Positions 46,201 to 55,200 of a DNA stretch of 64,000 nt are shown here, one piece after another. The position numbers were made by a program, and so were the translations under genes. The DNA lies in NCBI RefSeq assembly GCF_035556095.1, contig NZ_DATMFT010000026.1:150097-214096 (forward strand), written 5' to 3'. The stretch is from Parapedobacter sp035556095. Its GTDB lineage: Bacteria > Bacteroidota > Bacteroidia > Sphingobacteriales > Sphingobacteriaceae. How positions within the stretch are numbered: position 1 is the stretch's first letter; each line of letters begins with the position of its first letter. The notes under the pieces were generated by a model that had not been told where the DNA came from, searched no databases, and saw only the letters and a program-made list of their open reading frames with translations.

Positions 46201-46297
46201 AAGCCTGATTGACCTCCTGCCACGCACTTTGTTGCGCAAATGCAACCGACGCTACTAAACTGAATGTGATAACTAACTGATAAACCCGATTAAACAT
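43268..46297 (-). CDS. Large periplasmic TPR protein
   Basis: A 1009-residue exported protein with a signal peptide (VYQLVITFSLVASVAFAQ) and about 20-25 tetratricopeptide repeats along its whole length, e.g. AYKTGMELYEKGKYAAAAKHFDQVEA, YFAKKDYKQALEWFTKLD and ELYLGLEEYNEAIVHLKKLE. No enzymatic domain was seen. It heads the cluster that continues with the beta-barrel, SPOR, ExbB, ExbD, TonB and FolC genes, and probably acts as a periplasmic scaffold for that machine. Confidence 0.85.
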   Translation of the reverse strand: MFNRVYQLVITFSLVASVAFAQQSAWQEVNQAYKTGMELYEKGKYAAAAKHFDQVEAIRIASTLQQDEHVELTLLKENARFYQAICALELGESDAESHFLRYIKDYPASANSKAAYFQVGRSYFAKKDYKQALEWFTKLDSRNLAGLESKEFRYKMAYSFFMTDDYAAAKPLFEQLKDEGGVYQEASIYYYAYLCYLDREFKTALAEFEKLKGSKTYEATYPYYITALYYLDNRYDDVLDYALPILERTDQAHETDMFRILAATYFAKNDFEKASAYYDKFQAGDQGKTQNNQDSYQIGYIAYKTGDYERAISELEKMEDPDAYYQSAMIALGDAFLKTGNKQSARNAFFRASKLDFDPALKEEGLFNYAKLSSELDFHQVALEAAKEYLDTYPNTKRLEEAQTLYAETLLGTSNYRAAVDILEAIKNRGPEADAAYQRVTYYRGLEFYNERAFENSISLFMRSEQFPIDARVAALATYWKAEAMYEVRKYGEAVQAFSRFLRLPAARETDVYSYANYALAYAAFRNNSFNTAANYFERFLSTGGNSIETNVRNDAIARLGDSYFSMRNYGRAMQYYDRLINSKAQSQDYALFQRGIIQGLQGNNAAKLSTLHSVVEQFPNSNYADDVAFEVPYTYFTMGDYETAITGLQQMIEQYPRSSYAPRALMTIGLVQYNNDDTEAAMATFRKVVEEHSTTDEARQALRSIENIFLERGDASAYINYATSTNIGDLSKAEQDDLAFQAAHTLFARGEYQASVEAINAYFDKFPNPLREKHARYIRGVSYYRTGHPKEALHDLNIILNDWTSQYTENTLLTVSELYLGLEEYNEAIVHLKKLELTSEYKANYGFAVNNLMVCYDKIGDMEQVMKYADLIKAYDRSSEEDIAKAHLYTARALLRKGDVPPAMKELNLAALKSQTVVGAESRYRVGQLQYEAGEYDKAIESAFDVINNLGSYEYWVAKSFILLADAYAGKGDDFQAKSTLESVIENYEGEDDIIPSAKERLQKLNNK

Positions 46298-46416
46298 GCT
46301 GTCAAATTATGCTACTGTTTTTTCCTTCAATCCCACGCAAAGTTGGGGCCATAAAATATACCCTACCCAATATAACCTGCTAAATTAACGGTAAACGGAG
46401 AAGTTTTCCTCAAAAG

Positions 46417-46436
46417 TTGTCCACAAATGTTGATAA
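46417..46436. other. Pair of DnaA-box-like 9-mers
   Basis: TTGTCCACA (46417-46425) and, on the other strand, TTATCAACA (46436-46428), each differ by one base from the DnaA box TTATCCACA. They lie in the 154-base gap between pyrB and the TPR gene. Two sites alone do not make an origin. Confidence 0.25.
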
Positions 46437-46451
46437 CGTCGTTTAGACACC

Positions 46452-47390
46452 CTATCCGCGCTTGCCGGCGAGGAGGTAGAGCACCGCCATCCGGACCGCT
46501 ACCCCGTTTTCTACCTGATCCAAAATAATGGAGTGGTGGCTATCGGCCACATCGCTGGTGATTTCCACTCCCCGATTGATTGGCCCGGGATGCATGATGG
46601 TAATCTCCTTGTCGAGCGAATCGAGCAATCGCTTATTCAGTCCATACAGCATCGAGTACTCCCGTAGCGACGGGAAATAAGCGATGTCTTGGCGTTCCAA
46701 CTGGATGCGAAGCATGTTGGCAACATCGCACCAATTAAGCGCTTTTCGCAGGTCATATTCGACTTTTACGCCCAACGACCCGATATACCTCGGTATTAAG
46801 GTGGTAGGTCCGCATACCATCACTTCCGCGCCCAATTTACGCAAGCAGAGGATGTTGGAGAGCGCCACCCGCGAATGGAGAATGTCGCCGATAATGGCGA
46901 TCTTTTTGCCCGAGACGTCCCCTAGCCGCTCACGGATGGAAAAAGCATCCAGCAACGCCTGCGTAGGGTGCTCATGGGCACCATCTCCGGCATTCACAAG
47001 CTGTGCATCAACGTGCTTACTGAGAAAAATACCCGCACCGGGATAAGGATGGCGCATCACAACCATGTCGACTTTCATCGCCAAAATATTATTCACCGTA
47101 TCAATGAGCGTTTCGCCTTTACTCACCGAGGAAGAAGAAGCTGCGAAATTGATGATATCTGCCGACAACCGCTTCTCGGCCAACTCGAATGACAGCCGTG
47201 TACGCGTGGAATTCTCGAAAAACACATTCGCAATCGTAATATCCCGCAGCGATGGCACCTTCTTGATTGGCCGGTTAAGCACATCCTTGAAATTGTCAGC
47301 AGTTTCGAAAATAAGCTCGATATCGGTTGCTTGGAGATCCTTAATCCCCAACAGGTGTTCGGTACTGAGTTGCCTAGCTGATGCTGTCAT
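46452..47390 (-). CDS. pyrB: Aspartate carbamoyltransferase catalytic subunit
   Basis: A 312-residue enzyme that carbamoylates aspartate in pyrimidine synthesis. The carbamoyl phosphate loop is FFENSTRTRLSFELAEKRL; HPYPGAG and HEHPTQALLDAFSIRERLG contain catalytic residues, and MHPGPINRGVEI closes the active site. No regulatory pyrI gene is present. It is preceded by pyrR on the same strand (30-base gap), and the order pyrR-pyrB is common. Confidence 0.95.
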   Translation of the reverse strand: MTASARQLSTEHLLGIKDLQATDIELIFETADNFKDVLNRPIKKVPSLRDITIANVFFENSTRTRLSFELAEKRLSADIINFAASSSSVSKGETLIDTVNNILAMKVDMVVMRHPYPGAGIFLSKHVDAQLVNAGDGAHEHPTQALLDAFSIRERLGDVSGKKIAIIGDILHSRVALSNILCLRKLGAEVMVCGPTTLIPRYIGSLGVKVEYDLRKALNWCDVANMLRIQLERQDIAYFPSLREYSMLYGLNKRLLDSLDKEITIMHPGPINRGVEITSDVADSHHSIILDQVENGVAVRMAVLYLLAGKRG

Positions 47391-47420
47391 TGCTTACTTA
47401 AAGCGCCTTCATTGAGGCTG

Positions 47421-47972
47421 CTAACTATCTTTTTCTGTCAATAATTCAATCCGGTCATACGCATCCACGTCGTTCCAACTGACGATCACCCGTTGGGAAT
47501 CAATGGAGTCTACTTGGATGCCGATATAATCCGGTTCAATGGGCAGCTGTCGTGAAAATCGGCGATCCACCAACACCAGCAACTCGATCTTCTCGGGTCT
47601 GCCGAATGCTTGGAGCGCGTCCATGGCAGCGCGTATCGTACGGCCGGTCCAAAGTACATCATCCATCAGGATGACTTTTTTGCCCTCTACGATAAAATCC
47701 ATAGTGGTGCTACTGGGCACCAACAAGCCACTGTCTTTACGTCGGAAATCATCACGGAAAAAAGTGATGTCCAGTTCGCCATAGGCAACCTCCGACAAGC
47801 CCGGGATCTGCTTCAACTCCTCAACAATACGCCTACCGAGGTATATGCCACGCGGCTGGATACCCACGATAACAGAGTCGGAAAAATCGAGGTGATCTTC
47901 TATCAATTGATGGCACAGCCGCTGGATGGTGATTTGGAACTTTTGGCCTTCCAATAATATGGATCGTTTCAT
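47421..47972 (-). CDS. pyrR: PyrR-type phosphoribosyltransferase
   Basis: A 183-residue phosphoribosyltransferase of the PyrR/Upp-like type, with the PRPP loop VILMDDVLWTGRTIRAAMDALQAFGRPEKIELLVLVDR (about 97-134) and the following basic RRFSRQLPIEPDYIG region. In firmicutes PyrR regulates pyr transcription by binding mRNA; in Bacteroidota the enzyme activity with uracil is the safer reading. It heads the operon with pyrB. A -7 box is at 48011-48018. Confidence 0.88.
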   Translation of the reverse strand: MKRSILLEGQKFQITIQRLCHQLIEDHLDFSDSVIVGIQPRGIYLGRRIVEELKQIPGLSEVAYGELDITFFRDDFRRKDSGLLVPSSTTMDFIVEGKKVILMDDVLWTGRTIRAAMDALQAFGRPEKIELLVLVDRRFSRQLPIEPDYIGIQVDSIDSQRVIVSWNDVDAYDRIELLTEKDS

Positions 47973-48010
47973 CTGAGCTGAACTTTCAAATTGGACACGG
48001 AATATGGATG

Positions 48011-48018
48011 CAAAACTA
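48011..48018 (-). promoter_or_regulatory. -7 promoter box for pyrR-pyrB
   Basis: On the minus strand TAGTTTTG matches TAnnTTTG, 38 bases before the pyrR start at 47972. No -33 box is seen at the 20-base spacing. Confidence 0.35.
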
Positions 48019-48064
48019 CTATATTTTTTTGACTTACGGGGCCTGAAGGGGAGATTTTTGCAGG

Positions 48065-48529
48065 CTACACCAACCGATCCGAAAGCCGTGCATCGATATC
48101 GAATATCACCGGTTTGTGGAACCTGACTTCCTTGAAATGGGCTGCCTGTGGATTGATGATGACATTGCGTTCGGCCGGCACAATTGCTGATGGCACCGAA
48201 AACGCGACAAACGTCCCTTCGGTAAGAATTTGCTTACCCAACCACTGGGAATAATCGAAGTTATCCGCCCAGCCATCCACCATCCGCGATTCGTCCACAT
48301 GGTACACCAAGTCTCCCCTATCCGGTATTTCGATGGAGAGCAGCATCAAACCGGCCACGTCTTCCTTTCCCCGCGCATGCACAAACTTCTCCAACAGTGC
48401 CAACGAAATATGTGCACTGGTATAAAGGCATGCCACGCCCTTCGGGTTCCATCGACCGCCGTATAGCCGGGCACCTATCCCCGTTTTGTCCGTAACATAA
48501 TGGTGGTAAGCCAACCGGTAGACTGTCAT
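48065..48529 (-). CDS. RES-domain toxin (NAD-degrading)
   Basis: A 154-residue RES-domain protein. Visible active-site candidates are the arginine in LYGGRWNPKG (Arg26), the tyrosine in ACLYTSAH, the glutamate in LALLEKFVH (Glu47) and the serine in SVPSAIVPAERNVIINP. RES toxins break down NAD+ and arrest growth unless bound by their partner antitoxin. Its start is 2 bases after the antitoxin stop, in the same operon. The length is typical. It is the downstream toxin of a type II RES/Xre module. Confidence 0.9.
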   Translation of the reverse strand: MTVYRLAYHHYVTDKTGIGARLYGGRWNPKGVACLYTSAHISLALLEKFVHARGKEDVAGLMLLSIEIPDRGDLVYHVDESRMVDGWADNFDYSQWLGKQILTEGTFVAFSVPSAIVPAERNVIINPQAAHFKEVRFHKPVIFDIDARLSDRLV

Positions 48530-48531
48530 GG

Positions 48532-48969
48532 CTAGTTGTAAACCCCGTGTACCATACGACCGAGCTCATCCAGGATAAGCTGCACACCGCCGAATGACCG
48601 AAGGGCTTCAAAACCGATTTCACTGCCGTGGATATTCTTTGGCGCACGGAGCCACGCTTCAAAACGCGCCGTACTGCCGAAAACGGAATGCCCGATATCG
48701 GCTAACGCATCGATTTGATATAAGTGCTCTGCGTGCAAACCCTCGAACGGTTTATGGTCTTTGAGGTAACGCTGCAACGTACGGTCACTGATATGCAGCA
48801 TATCGGCCCACTCCTGTTGTGTGAACAACAATTTCTTGCTAAGGGCTTCGAATTTCGAAACCGCAAACGAGCTTACGTTGGCAGACGATAGGTACATCGC
48901 GGCTGGCTCTGCCGCCATAAGCGGGTTGTCAGTGGGTAAATCGGGCTTATCGTAGCGGATATTTTTCAT
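48532..48969 (-). CDS. Xre/MbcA/ParS-type antitoxin (DUF2384)
   Basis: A 145-residue antitoxin of the RES/Xre pair. An Xre-like helix-turn-helix covers about 58-84 (LFTQQEWADMLHISDRTLQRYLKD), and the C-terminal DUF2384 domain (about 95-145, QIDALADIGHSVFGSTARFEAWLRAPKNIHGSEIGFEALRSFGGVQLILDELGRMVHG) contacts the toxin. It is probably also the repressor of the operon. Its own promoter (48989-49019) lies just upstream, so the pair is transcribed separately from pyrB and the DUF2723 genes. Confidence 0.9.
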   Translation of the reverse strand: MKNIRYDKPDLPTDNPLMAAEPAAMYLSSANVSSFAVSKFEALSKKLLFTQQEWADMLHISDRTLQRYLKDHKPFEGLHAEHLYQIDALADIGHSVFGSTARFEAWLRAPKNIHGSEIGFEALRSFGGVQLILDELGRMVHGVYN

Positions 48970-48988
48970 TATTACGTCTTTTGTTACT

Positions 48989-49019
48989 CAAAGGTACGAC
49001 AAATATCCCGGTTTTCCAA
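48989..49019 (-). promoter_or_regulatory. Promoter of the RES/Xre pair
   Basis: On the minus strand TTG (49019-49017), 20 bases, TACCTTTG (48996-48989), then 19 bases to the antitoxin ATG at 48969. A site for autoregulation is likely but no repeat was found. Confidence 0.6.
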
Positions 49020-49095
49020 TTCGGTGTTATTTTTTATCTGTACCGCAAGCCTGCTGCGCCGTAGTTGATCAATTACGCAGTAAAAAGCAACGATC

Positions 49096-52000
49096 TCAAG
49101 TTTGTCGTTCAAGAAATAGTCGTCGATAGGTGTCAAACAACGCCTGCAGTTCTTTGTGTCGTTGCGCTTCACCGTGCAGTGCAGTGGCACGGGCAAATTG
49201 CTGCAAAGCATAGAGGCTGCTGTGTATCCCCATCCCCTCGGGTTGCCCCAGTTGATGGGTCTCGGCAATGGTCGCGTAATAAGCGAGCTGCTCGGCCAAG
49301 AATCGGCGATTACGATCTACAATCACATTCGCTTTATCGGTTTCGCCCAATGTGTACAGTTGGTCGGTCAATATCGGATACCGCACAGCGACGTCTACCT
49401 GACCGATGTGTTCGGGCAATACAGATACTGCCCGGTTCACCACGTCACGGGCAGCATCCGCATTGCCTTCGGCGATCAGCATTTCTGCCGTATCGGAGAA
49501 AATCTTCACTGTTTCTGCCACCATACCGCGGGAAGTCGGGTCTAAGTAACCAGCACCTTTCATATTGCCCCAGCGATACTTTTGCATGATAGCCTGATAC
49601 GTAGCGTCAGTGTTGACCAAGCGTTCACGCGCTTCCCGGTCAGACCGCGCTTCGATCGGCATAAGCCGCAGTGCAAAACCTTCGGACACCAAGTAATCTT
49701 CCAGTCCAAGCCGCTGGCTTTCCGGAACCGTGAAGGCAAAATAGACCGGCCTTTCCCAATCGTTGTGCACCAAGAGATCCATCATAACGAGCTCCGCGCG
49801 TGTAACGATGTCTTGGTTGTAGGTCCACTCCATGGTATCGACCACCTGACCCTGCCATTTTGTGGGAACAACGCCGTTCGCCAATACCTGTTGGCGGTCT
49901 ACCGTGAGGGCAAACCGCTTTGTAGGTAGGAAATTCCGGGACGACCCATCCGCATACTGCAACTGATCGTTTGGATGATCAGAAAGCAGCAGGGCCAGTA
50001 TGTTCTCCAGCTCGATGGAGTCCTGGATACCATAATCGTAATATTGCAGGTAATCTCGCGTGCCCTTTACGTATTGGCTGCTTTCCAAGGTCAGCGGCAA
50101 TGCCGGTGCGTCATTAATGGAAAACTTCAGCTGGTCAACGGCCCAGTCCATCCCCAGCAAACTAAGATTGATGACCCGCACATCGGTCCGCACGCCTTCC
50201 ACTTCCTGCAAATACCAGAGTGGAAAGGTATCGTTATCGATGTACGTAAACAAGATCGCATTCGGCGCACAAGACTCCAGGTAATTGCGGGCCATATCAC
50301 GCGCCATGTACCTATCCGATCGGTTGTGATCGTCCCAATTCTGGTACGCTAGCAATGCAGGTGCCATCATCCCGCCGAGAACAACAGCCATGGCCACCGC
50401 AGCACGGGGCCGGAAACGGGCACGCAGCGCTTCAACTAGGCCAGCTACACCGATGCCAATCCAAATTGCGAATGCATAAAACGACCCCACGTAGGCATAA
50501 TCACGTTCGCGGGGTTGTAGGGGCGACTGATTAAGATAAAACACAATAGCCAGGCCCGTAAAGAAGAACAACAAGCCGATGACGGCGGCATCCTTTCGGC
50601 TACGCCGTACCTGCCACACCAGTCCAACCAACCCCAAGATCAGCGGCAGGAAATAGTAGGTGTTCCGCGAGGGATCGTTTTGAACAGCCTGCGGTAACGC
50701 GTTTTGCCCGCCCAATCGCCATTGGTCAACGGGTTTGATACCGCTTATCCAATTGCCCTCCGTTCGCCCTGCAAATCGTGCCTCTACATCGTTTTGCCTA
50801 CCGGCAAAATTCCACATAAAATAACGCCAGTACATGTGCCCCATTTGGTATGTCGAAAAGAACCGCAAGTTGTCCATAAATCGCGGTTGTTCACCGTCTT
50901 CCAGCCCCAACCACAATCGGTAGGCGTAAGGGTGGTTATCCCGATTGCTGTAAGTACGCGGAAAAAATGTTGCGCGGTCATGGATCGGCCGGTCGGCCGT
51001 ACCTGAAACTTCGTACTTATCCGCTCCCTTGCGGTACTCGTTGGTCCCGCCTTCAATATCAACGACCTGCGAATCAAAATATGGCCCATTGAGCAGCGGT
51101 TCGCTGCCGAACTGGCCGCGGTTTAAGTACCACAGAAAAGAGAATATATCGTCGGGGTGGCTGTTATTCAACGAGGGATTGGCATTGGCCCGGATAAGCA
51201 CCATCGCAAATGAACCATAGCCAAAGATGATAACCCCCAAACACACCAGCGCGATGTGAAGTATCGGCCTGGCCTTTTGCATGGCGTACCAAATCCCGTA
51301 AGCGATACCGCCAACCAGCAGTAGCGCGAACACGATCGCTCCCACACCGAAACCCATACCCAATGTATTAACAAAAAACAGGTCCGTATATGCGGCCAAC
51401 TTAACCAAGTACTGGATAATGCCCCATAATATCACGGCCAGGATAGCGCACCCCACCAACAGCGCTTTTGCCATCCCCCCAGCAGTAACGCGAGAGGCCC
51501 TACGGAAGTACACCACCAACGCCAGCACCGGTATGGTGAGCAGATTGAGCAGATGCACCCCGATGGATAAGCCCATCACATAGGCTATGAACACCAGCCA
51601 CCGGTCGGCACCCGGCTCATCAGCCCGTACTTCCCATTTGAGAATGGCCCAGAATACCACCGCTGTGCAGAGTGATGATAGGGCATACACCTCAGATTCA
51701 ACAGCCGAAAACCAGAACGAATCGGTAAAGGCATAAGCCATGGCGCCGACCAGGCCCGCACCCATAATCTGCATCAGTTGCACCGTTGTGGGCACACTGG
51801 TCCGTTTGCACACCAGTTTACGCACCAGCGCGGTAATGGTCCAAAAAAGGAAAACGATGGTAACGCCACTGGATAGCGCGGATCCGAAATTCATCCAGTA
51901 CGCCACGCGATCGGGATTGCCGAATGCTAAGTCGGCGAACAGGTTCTGGATCATTAGGAACAGTGGTGCACCGGGCTGATGCACAATCTGCATTCGTTCG

Positions 52001-52125
52001 GCTGCCGCGATAAACTCGCCGGTATCCCACCAACTGGTCGTGGGCTCCATCGTCAACACATACGTTGCTGTGGCCATTGCTCCACACAACCAGCCAAGAA
52101 AATTGTTGGTTTTTTGGTAATTCAT
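49096..52125 (-). CDS. DUF2723 membrane protein, paralogue 2
   Basis: A 1009-residue polytopic protein with about 12 helices in the first 600 residues and a soluble, helical C-terminal part. The DUF2723 signature is in TTSWWDTGEFIAAAERMQIVHQPGAPLF (about 29-56) and EPLLNG... loops; DUF2723 is the GT-C-fold mannosyltransferase-like domain. SPLQPRERDYAYVGSFYAFAIWIG is another strongly kept segment. It may transfer a sugar from a lipid carrier to a periplasmic acceptor (inference). It stands 117 bases downstream of its paralogue, with an inverted repeat in between. Confidence 0.82.
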   Translation of the reverse strand: MNYQKTNNFLGWLCGAMATATYVLTMEPTTSWWDTGEFIAAAERMQIVHQPGAPLFLMIQNLFADLAFGNPDRVAYWMNFGSALSSGVTIVFLFWTITALVRKLVCKRTSVPTTVQLMQIMGAGLVGAMAYAFTDSFWFSAVESEVYALSSLCTAVVFWAILKWEVRADEPGADRWLVFIAYVMGLSIGVHLLNLLTIPVLALVVYFRRASRVTAGGMAKALLVGCAILAVILWGIIQYLVKLAAYTDLFFVNTLGMGFGVGAIVFALLLVGGIAYGIWYAMQKARPILHIALVCLGVIIFGYGSFAMVLIRANANPSLNNSHPDDIFSFLWYLNRGQFGSEPLLNGPYFDSQVVDIEGGTNEYRKGADKYEVSGTADRPIHDRATFFPRTYSNRDNHPYAYRLWLGLEDGEQPRFMDNLRFFSTYQMGHMYWRYFMWNFAGRQNDVEARFAGRTEGNWISGIKPVDQWRLGGQNALPQAVQNDPSRNTYYFLPLILGLVGLVWQVRRSRKDAAVIGLLFFFTGLAIVFYLNQSPLQPRERDYAYVGSFYAFAIWIGIGVAGLVEALRARFRPRAAVAMAVVLGGMMAPALLAYQNWDDHNRSDRYMARDMARNYLESCAPNAILFTYIDNDTFPLWYLQEVEGVRTDVRVINLSLLGMDWAVDQLKFSINDAPALPLTLESSQYVKGTRDYLQYYDYGIQDSIELENILALLLSDHPNDQLQYADGSSRNFLPTKRFALTVDRQQVLANGVVPTKWQGQVVDTMEWTYNQDIVTRAELVMMDLLVHNDWERPVYFAFTVPESQRLGLEDYLVSEGFALRLMPIEARSDREARERLVNTDATYQAIMQKYRWGNMKGAGYLDPTSRGMVAETVKIFSDTAEMLIAEGNADAARDVVNRAVSVLPEHIGQVDVAVRYPILTDQLYTLGETDKANVIVDRNRRFLAEQLAYYATIAETHQLGQPEGMGIHSSLYALQQFARATALHGEAQRHKELQALFDTYRRLFLERQT

Positions 52126-52134
52126 AGCTCAAAA

Positions 52135-52165
52135 TGGTCGTTCATCTTTTAAAGATAAACGACCA
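52135..52165. promoter_or_regulatory. 31-bp inverted repeat before DUF2723 paralogue 2
   Basis: TGGTCGTT at the left and AACGACCA at the right enclose ATCTTT/AAAGAT arms: 15-base arms with one mismatched pair, centre near 52150. It ends 10 bases upstream of the start at 52125. It could be an operator, an mRNA hairpin over the leader or a terminator between the paralogues (four U residues follow on the minus strand). Confidence 0.4.
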
Positions 52166-52242
52166 AGCCCAATTACCGGCTATCGAAACGGGGTTTTAAC
52201 AAAATTTAACATCCCATCGGGCGGCCGCCAAAACCGTGTTCG

Positions 52243-55200
52243 CTACGGGTTGGTCGGCAATCCGCCGAAAAATCGGGTTTCATACTGGCTGAATATTCCC
52301 GATACACGGGTGGCCAATTCATCTTGGCCATATTCCTGTGCGGCTGCGGAAAACCGATTCATCGTAAACATGGTGTACTGGATATTTTGCATTTCGAGGT
52401 TGGGCTTGGTTTCCGCGATGGCAGCATAATACGCGAGTTGCCCTTCAAGGTAGTCAACACTGCGTTCAATGAGTGCATTCGCTTTATCAGTCTCCCCAAC
52501 CGCGTACAAGTTCTCGGCAATGAATGAATAGCCATAAGCATCCATAATACGGTAAATACGTTCCGGCATACTTTCCAGCGCATTGTTCAGGAGTTCCTTC
52601 GCCTGCTCTGTTTTGCCCGCGGCAATGAGTGCTTCCGCCGGTGCGGCATAGATACTGTTCAAAATCAGGCTGATCATCCGGTACGATTCAGGGTCGATGT
52701 ATGAGGCATTCTTAATATTGCCCCATTCGTACTTGTTCATTACATGATCATACACCGCATCCGCATGGATCAATCCCTGTGACGTATTGGGCTCCATATT
52801 TATCGGCATCAAGCGGAGCGCAAAACCCTCGGAAACAAGGTAGTCATCCAGCCCCATGAAATTTTCACTTGGCACGGTACTGGCAAAATAGACCGGCCGT
52901 TCCCAGTTATTGTTTACCAAAAGGGCCATAATGGCCAACTCCGCACGCGAAACGTAATTACGGTTGTATGTCCACTGCATCGTTTCTGCAATACTATCCT
53001 GCCACATTTCCGGCACTACGTTGTTCCGGATTACGGCCTCCTTGTCGATAGTCAACCGAAGATTCTTCGTCGGCAAAAAGTTTTCCGGCTGTTCACTCTG
53101 CATTGGCCGTTTATCATTCGGATTATCCGACAGCATCAATGCAACGATATCTTTCAATTCTACAGCACCCGCAATATTCGCATCCTGATAATAAATAACA
53201 TCCCGAACACCTTTCACATATTTCGCCTCGGGGATATTAATCGGGAGTCCGTCGGCCTCATTTACCTTCTTGGTCATCTGCCGCACATACCAGTCGGCAC
53301 TCAGCAAGCTGAGGTTCACCACTCGTACATCCGGGCGCACGTTTTCTACCTCTTGCGCGTACCACAAAGGGTAGGTATCGTTGTCACCGTAAGTAAACAA
53401 AATCGCATTCGGTGCGCACGACTCAAGGTAATCTTTGGCGATATCTCGGGCGAGGAATTTCTCCGAGCGGTCGTGGTCGTCCCATCCATCTTTGGCCAAT
53501 ATTACCGGTCCGGCCAGTAGGCCGATTGCGGTAGCCACACTTGCCGCCGTCTTGGCGTTCAGCTTTTTCAGCCATTCACTGATGCCGATCACACCCAATC
53601 CAATCCAAATGGTAAAGGCATAGAACGAGCCGGCGTAGGCATAGTCCCGCTCCCGGGGTTGCAGCGGGTTTTGGTTGAGATAAAGCACAATGGCCAATCC
53701 CGTAAAGAAAAATAGCAGCCCTACCACGCCCGCATCCTTTTGGCGACGCTTAAAATGCCAGAAGGCACCAATTAGCCCCAAAATAAGGGGTAAGAAATAG
53801 AACCGGTTGTGCGACGGGTCGGTCTTCAGCGATTCGGGCAATGCATTTTGCCCCCCTACGTGCAGCTGGTCGACGAATTTGATACCACTAATCCAGTTGC
53901 CCGTGGTAAAATCGCCGTGTCCTTGTTGATCATTTTGCCGGCCCACGAAATTCCATAAAAAGTACCTGCCATACATATGCCCCACCTGGTAACTGAAGAA
54001 AAACCGCAAGTTGTCAGCGAAGGTTGGTTGTTCGTTCTCACCAAGATTGAGGTAATTCCGGTAATACTGCTGATGTGAGGCCTCCCGGCTGCTATGGAGT
54101 CGGGGGAAAATCGTTTCGCGGTCGTACACGTAGTCAAAGTTGCGACCGGCCACTTCGTACTTTGCATCCCCCTTTCGATAAATGTTGCTGCCGTAACTGA
54201 TATCAACAGGCCGGGAGTCGAAATAAGGCCCCTTGACAAGTGGACTGTCGCCGTATTGTTCGCGGTTGAGGTAACTGAGAAAAGAAAACGCATTGTCCGG
54301 ATCACTGTTATTCAATGTTGGGTCCGCCTTGGCGCGGATGAGGATCATGGTGAAGGAACTGTAACCAAACGCAATGAAAGCGAACGACAGCAATATGATA
54401 TTAAGCAACGGCTTTGCCCGTTGGATAGAATACCATATCCCATAAGCGGTTCCACCGACCACCAACAGTGCAAATATGACCACCCCTGTGCCAAACCCCA
54501 TGCCCAGGGTGTTCACAAAGAACAGGTCAAAATATGCGGCGAATTTAATAAGGTACTGGATGACACCCCAGAGAACAACAGCTACTACCACGCAGCCGAT
54601 AAGCAATGCTTTGACCGCGCCGCTGCTGGTCGCTTGCTTCGTGCGCCGGAAATAGATCACCAGTGCTATGGCTGGGATGGCTAATAAGTTCAACAGGTGG
54701 ACACCAATGGAAAGCCCCATGATGTAAGCGATAAACAACAACCACCGGTCCGCTCGCGGTTCATCGGCATGGGCCTCCCATTTCAGGATGGCCCAGAACA
54801 CCACCGCGGTACAAAGAGACGACATCGCATAAACTTCCGACTCGACCGCCGAGAACCAAAAGGTATCGGTAAAGGTATACGCTAATGCACCAACCGCACC
54901 TGCCCCCATAATCTGGATCAACCCGGCCTGGGAGAGTTCGGTACCCGGCTTCCACAACGCCTTACGGGCCAATGCGGTGATGGTCCAAAACAAAAACAGG
55001 ATGGTCAATCCGCTGGATACCGCCGAACCAATATTCATCCAATAGGCTATGCGCTCGGGATTGCCGAAGGCCAGGTTGGAAAAGACATTCTGCAGCATCA
55101 GGAACAGCGGAGCACCGGGTTGGTGCACGATCTGCATCTTGTATGCCGATGCAATAAACTCACCGGTATCCCAGAAACTGGTGGTCCGCTCCACGGTCAT

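Noticed and set aside
46298..46451. Replication origin near the DnaA-like boxes
   Set aside because: Only two boxes, no dnaA or dnaN nearby, and no visible AT-rich unwinding element.
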